From Bacilli bacterium (GTDB taxonomy: Bacteria > Bacillota_I > Bacilli_A > RFN20 > CAG-288): a stretch of DNA of 9,770 nucleotides. The notes under the pieces are model-generated. The model was not told the origin of the DNA. It did not search any database and saw only the letters and a program-made list of their open reading frames with translations. Both the position numbers and the translations under genes were made by a program. Within the stretch, counting starts at the first letter, position 1. Every line of letters begins with the position of its first letter. The stretch covers positions 1 to 9,770 of the forward strand of contig CAAGIQ010000015.1 in the NCBI GenBank assembly GCA_900769965.1, written 5' to 3'. Below, one piece after another: positions 6,716 through 9,770 of this stretch.

Positions 6716-7192
6716 ATGCCACGTAAAAACGGAAGTGTTGAAAAGCGCGATGTATTGCCAGATCCAATCTACAATTCAAAGCTTGTTACACGTTTAATTA
6801 ACAAATTGATGTACGATGGTAAAAAGGGTACTGCTCAAACCATTCTTTATAGCGCTTTTAAGAAAGTTGAAGCAAAGACTGGTAAACCAGCTATGGAAGT
6901 ATTCGAAGTTGCTATCGGTAACATCATGCCAGAACTCGAATTGAAGGCTAGAAGAGTTGGTGCTGCTAACTATCAAGTCCCAGTTGAAGTTTCTGCTGAA
7001 AGAAGAGTTACTTTAGGCCTTCGTTGGTTAGTTTCTTACGCCAGATTAAGAAAGGGCGAAAAGACCATGGAAGATAAGTTAGCTGCTGAAATCTTAGATG
7101 CTGCTAACGGTGCTGGTGGTGCTTACAAGAAGAAAGAAGATACTCACAAGATGGCTGAAGCTAACAAAGCTTACGCTCACTACAGATTCTAA
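6716..7192 (+). CDS. rpsG: 30S ribosomal protein S7
   Basis: This 158-residue protein binds the 3' major domain of 16S rRNA, nucleates assembly of the 30S head and lies near the E-site tRNA. Family hallmarks are MPRKNGSVEKRDVLPDP at the start, INKLMYDGKKGTAQ, YQVPVEV followed by ERR, the TLGLRWLV helix, GEKTMEDKLAAEI, and the C-terminal EDTHKMAEANKAYAHYRF. The length is normal. AAAGGAG at 6698-6704 precedes the ATG. In Escherichia coli S7 regulates its own operon by binding the rpsL-rpsG gap; here that gap is only 21 bases, too short for such a structure. Confidence 0.98.
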   Translation: MPRKNGSVEKRDVLPDPIYNSKLVTRLINKLMYDGKKGTAQTILYSAFKKVEAKTGKPAMEVFEVAIGNIMPELELKARRVGAANYQVPVEVSAERRVTLGLRWLVSYARLRKGEKTMEDKLAAEILDAANGAGGAYKKKEDTHKMAEANKAYAHYRF

Positions 7193-7210
7193 TAGAAGGA
7201 ATACTACAAT

Positions 7211-9280
7211 ATGGCTCGTGAATATCCATTAGACAAAGTTAGAAATATCGGTATTATGGCTCACATCGATGCCGGTAAGACAACTACAACAGAACGTATT
7301 CTTTTCTATACAGGTAAAACTCATAAGATCGGTGAAACCCACGATGGTGCTGCCACCATGGACTTCATGAAACAAGAACAAGATAGAGGTATTACCATTC
7401 AATCAGCTGCTACAACATGTTTCTGGAAAGGATATAGATTCAACTTCATCGACCCCCCGGGCCACGTTGACTTCACCGCTGAAGTTGAACGTTCCTTACG
7501 TATCTTGGATGGTGCTGTTACCGTTCTCGATGGTAAAAACGGTGTTGAACCACAAACCGAAACAGTTTGGAGACAAGCTTCTAAATACCATATTCCACGT
7601 GTCGTCTTCTGTAACAAACTTGATGCTATCGGTGCTGACTATGAAATGTCCGTCCGTTCCATCAAGGAAAAATTAGGTGCTGAAGGCGTTGCTATCGAAT
7701 ATCCAATCGGTATCTCTAGCACATTATCTGGTGTTATCGATTTAGTTAAGATGGAAGCTACAACATATAAAGCTGATCCAAAAGAAGCTCCAATCGTTGG
7801 ACCAATCCCAGAAGACTATGTAGATGTTGCCAAGCAATGGCATCAAGAAATGCTTGAAAAATTAGCTGCTTTCGATGATGACTTAATGATGCAAGTTCTC
7901 GAAGGTGAAGAACCATCCGTTGAAAAGGTCAAGGAAGTTATCCGTAAAGCTACTATCGAATCTAAGATCTTCCCAGTTCTTTGCGGTTCCGCTTATAAGA
8001 ATAAGGGTGTTAGATTATTGCTCGATGCTGTTATCGACTACTTACCATCTCCAGTTGATATTCCACCTGTTGAAGGTAAGAACGAAAATGGCGAAACAGT
8101 CGTTTGTACTCCAGGAGATGAACAACCATTAGCCGCTTTAGCTTTCAAGATCATGACCGATCCATTCATCGGTAAACTCTGCTTCTTCAGAGTCTACTCA
8201 GGTGTTGCTAAATCCGGTACATATGTCTATAACTCCTCTAAGGGTGTTAACGAAAGAATTTCCCGTTTGGTCTTAATGCACGCTAACCACAGACAAGAAG
8301 TCGATTGCATCAACTCCGGTGAAATCGGTGCTGCTGTCGGTTTAAAGAATACTGGTACTGGTGACACATTATGTGATGATTCACGTCATGTCGTTCTCGA
8401 ATCTATCGAATTCTCCGAACCAGTTATTTCCGAAGCTATTGAACCAGCTTCTAAAGCTGACCAAGACAAGATGACAATCGCCTTGTTAAAGTTACAAGAA
8501 GAAGACCCAACATTCCACTTCTATACCAATGCTGAAACCGGTCAAAACATCATCGCTGGTGTCGGTGAATTACAACTTGATGTCAACGTTACACGTTTAA
8601 GAGATGACTTCGGTGTCAAGGTTAAAGTTGGTGCTCCACAAGTCGCTTATAGAGAAACCATCAAAGGTACTGCTGAATGTGAAGGTAAATACGTTAAGCA
8701 ATCCGGTGGTCACGGTCAATACGGTCACGTTTGGATCAGATTTGAACCAAACCCAGGCAAAGGATATGAGTTCGTTGAAGCTATCACTGGTGGTTCCGTT
8801 CCAAAAGAATACATCAAGCCAACAAACGATGGTTTAAAAGATGCTTTAACAAGAGGTTTAGTTGCTGGATATCAAGTTATCGATATCAAAGCTACCTTAT
8901 TCGATGGTTCCTACCACGATGTTGACTCCTCTGAAGCCGCTTATAAATTAGCTGCTGCTTTAGCTTTAAAAGAAGCTGCTAAGAAGTGTCAACCAGTAAT
9001 TCTCGAACCAATCGTCAAGTGCGAGATTACAACCCCAGTTGATTACTTAGGTACAGTCTTAGGCGATGTCTCTTCTAGAAGAGGTCAAACCGAAGGTATG
9101 GAAATGCACGGTAACGCTCAAATCATCACAGCCTACATCCCATTAGCTAACATGTTCGGTTACATCTCCGATTTAAGATCGATGACTCAAGGTAGAGGTA
9201 TCTACTCCATGACCTTCGATCACTATCAAGAAGTTCCACGTAACGTCGCTGACGAAATCATCAAAAAGAGATCTAATTAA
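7211..9280 (+). CDS. fusA: Elongation factor G
   Basis: The 689-residue GTPase drives translocation of tRNA and mRNA and, with RRF, ribosome recycling. All five domains are present: the GTPase domain with P-loop AHIDAGKTTT (17-26), switch I ending RGIT (59-62), G3 at 81-85, G4 NKLD (135-138) and G5 GSA (259-261); domain II (about 300-395); domain III (about 400-475); domain IV with KQSGGHGQYG (496-505) and the tip HDVDSSE (569-575); and domain V. AGAAGGA (7194-7200) gives the start, 18 bases after rpsG. Oddities: G3 reads DPPGH instead of DTPGH, A90 replaces the usual Val, S402 replaces Pro, and GMGELHLD reads GVGELQLD with N459 two residues further on. Several of these align with fusidic-acid resistance positions in Staphylococcus aureus. 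The full frame and intact core motifs argue against a pseudogene. Confidence 0.98.
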   Translation: MAREYPLDKVRNIGIMAHIDAGKTTTTERILFYTGKTHKIGETHDGAATMDFMKQEQDRGITIQSAATTCFWKGYRFNFIDPPGHVDFTAEVERSLRILDGAVTVLDGKNGVEPQTETVWRQASKYHIPRVVFCNKLDAIGADYEMSVRSIKEKLGAEGVAIEYPIGISSTLSGVIDLVKMEATTYKADPKEAPIVGPIPEDYVDVAKQWHQEMLEKLAAFDDDLMMQVLEGEEPSVEKVKEVIRKATIESKIFPVLCGSAYKNKGVRLLLDAVIDYLPSPVDIPPVEGKNENGETVVCTPGDEQPLAALAFKIMTDPFIGKLCFFRVYSGVAKSGTYVYNSSKGVNERISRLVLMHANHRQEVDCINSGEIGAAVGLKNTGTGDTLCDDSRHVVLESIEFSEPVISEAIEPASKADQDKMTIALLKLQEEDPTFHFYTNAETGQNIIAGVGELQLDVNVTRLRDDFGVKVKVGAPQVAYRETIKGTAECEGKYVKQSGGHGQYGHVWIRFEPNPGKGYEFVEAITGGSVPKEYIKPTNDGLKDALTRGLVAGYQVIDIKATLFDGSYHDVDSSEAAYKLAAALALKEAAKKCQPVILEPIVKCEITTPVDYLGTVLGDVSSRRGQTEGMEMHGNAQIITAYIPLANMFGYISDLRSMTQGRGIYSMTFDHYQEVPRNVADEIIKKRSN

Positions 9281-9313
9281 TTTTAGAAATAGACGACAAT
9301 TTTTACCCAGACG

Positions 9314-9332
9314 ACTTGTTGAAAGAACAAGT
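9314..9332 (+). repeat. Inverted repeat over the tuf -35 box
   Basis: ACTTGTT (9314-9320) and AACAAGT (9326-9332) form a perfect 7-bp inverted repeat around GAAAG. The -35 hexamer TTGAAA lies across its left arm and centre. It could be an operator or an RNA hairpin in read-through transcripts from fusA. No U-run follows, so it is not a typical terminator. Confidence 0.55.
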
Positions 9333-9348
9333 GAAACTATGCTATATT
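9319..9348 (+). promoter_or_regulatory. Promoter of tuf
   Basis: TTGAAA (9319-9324) and TATATT (9343-9348) lie 18 bases apart, and TGC directly before the -10 makes it an extended -10 (TGN). The predicted start near 9355 gives tuf a short leader of about 30 bases. There is no terminator between fusA and this point, so tuf can also be read from the str promoter. Confidence 0.75.
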
Positions 9349-9383
9349 ATGAATTAGGAATTTAATGGAGGAAAATTTCACAA

Positions 9384-9770
9384 ATGGCAAAAGAAAAATT
9401 TGATAGAAGTAAAGTCCACGTTAACATTGGTACCATCGGTCACGTTGACCACGGTAAAACAACATTAACCGCGGCTATCACTAGCGTTTTAGCTAAAAAG
9501 GGTGACGCCAAAGCTATGGCTTATGACCAAATCGACGCTGCACCAGAAGAAAAAGCTAGAGGTATTACAATTAACACTGCTCACATCGAGTATCAAACCG
9601 ACAAGAGACACTATGCTCACGTTGACTGCCCGGGACACGCTGACTATGTTAAGATCATGATCACCTATGATTCTCAAATGGATGGTGCTATCCTTGTTGT
9701 TGCTGGTACTGATGGTGTTATGCCACAAACAAGAGAACACGTCTTACTTGCTAGACAAGTTGGTGTTCCA
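9384..9770 (+). CDS. tuf: Elongation factor Tu, 5' part (cut by window edge)
   Basis: The first 129 codons of EF-Tu, which carries aminoacyl-tRNA to the ribosome as a GTP complex, are in the window; the gene continues past the right edge without a stop. The start MAKEKFDRSK follows GGAGGAAA (9367-9374). The P-loop is GHVDHGKT (19-26), the switch I end is EEKARGITI (56-62 region), and G3 is DCPGH (81-85). After G3 the normally near-invariant VKNMITGAAQMDGA reads VKIMITYDSQMDGA: Ile91, Tyr95, Asp96 and Ser97 replace Asn, Gly, Ala and Ala. Val112 also replaces the usual Pro before MPQTREH. The frame is continuous on both sides, so these are clean codon changes rather than a frameshift. The G4 motif and domains 2-3 lie outside the window. 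Confidence 0.96.
   Translation, partial: MAKEKFDRSKVHVNIGTIGHVDHGKTTLTAAITSVLAKKGDAKAMAYDQIDAAPEEKARGITINTAHIEYQTDKRHYAHVDCPGHADYVKIMITYDSQMDGAILVVAGTDGVMPQTREHVLLARQVGVP

Noticed and set aside
7399..8837. Several extra reading frames of 69-77 codons within fusA
   Set aside because: They lie on other frames or the opposite strand of a strongly conserved gene, lack ribosome binding sites and resemble no family.
9654..9677. Compensated frameshift explaining the odd EF-Tu residues
   Set aside because: Codon-by-codon comparison with the expected sequence shows only substitutions; the frame never shifts.

Overview
The window comes from a low-GC, Gram-positive-type bacterium, most likely a host-associated member of the Bacilli (Erysipelotrichales/RF39-like or another Mollicutes-adjacent group). 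This placement is inferred from the AT-rich bases, AGGAGG-type ribosome binding sites, the UmuC-type polymerase paired with a YolD-like protein, and the sequence of the str operon. TGA is the stop codon of cls, so the standard bacterial code (table 11) applies, not the Mycoplasma code. I cannot name a genus.

Left half (1-6100), accessory and housekeeping genes. A minus-strand lipoprotein gene of unknown function has its own terminator at 124-160. Next comes a plus-strand pair encoding a UmuC/UvrX-type translesion polymerase and a YolD-like protein, overlapping by 17 bases. A minus-strand histidine-phosphatase gene meets this pair tail to tail, with a 23-base overlap. Diverging from the phosphatase is a second plus-strand pair: an unusual 442-residue protein joining a GNAT acetyltransferase to a nucleoside-phosphorylase-like domain, followed one base later by a cardiolipin synthase gene. 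That unit ends at a clear rho-independent terminator (6068-6096).

Right half (6130-9770), the str operon. A good sigma-A promoter drives a hairpin-rich leader of about 95 bases, then rpsL (S12), rpsG (S7) and fusA (EF-G) in tight succession. A second promoter after fusA drives tuf (EF-Tu), which runs off the right edge after 129 codons. These products are the core translation machinery: S12 and S7 build the 30S decoding region, while EF-Tu delivers aminoacyl-tRNA and EF-G drives translocation. Codon choice here looks more uniform (for example CCA proline, GGT glycine, GCT alanine) than on the left, as expected for highly expressed genes.

The best leads are sequence oddities inside otherwise ordinary genes. 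EF-G departs from consensus at several positions where fusidic-acid resistance mutations occur in Staphylococcus aureus, and its G3 motif reads DPPGH. EF-Tu has four unusual residues clustered in the switch II region. The GNAT-phosphorylase fusion and the structured rpsL leader also merit checking. I see no mobile element, CRISPR array, tRNA or rRNA.
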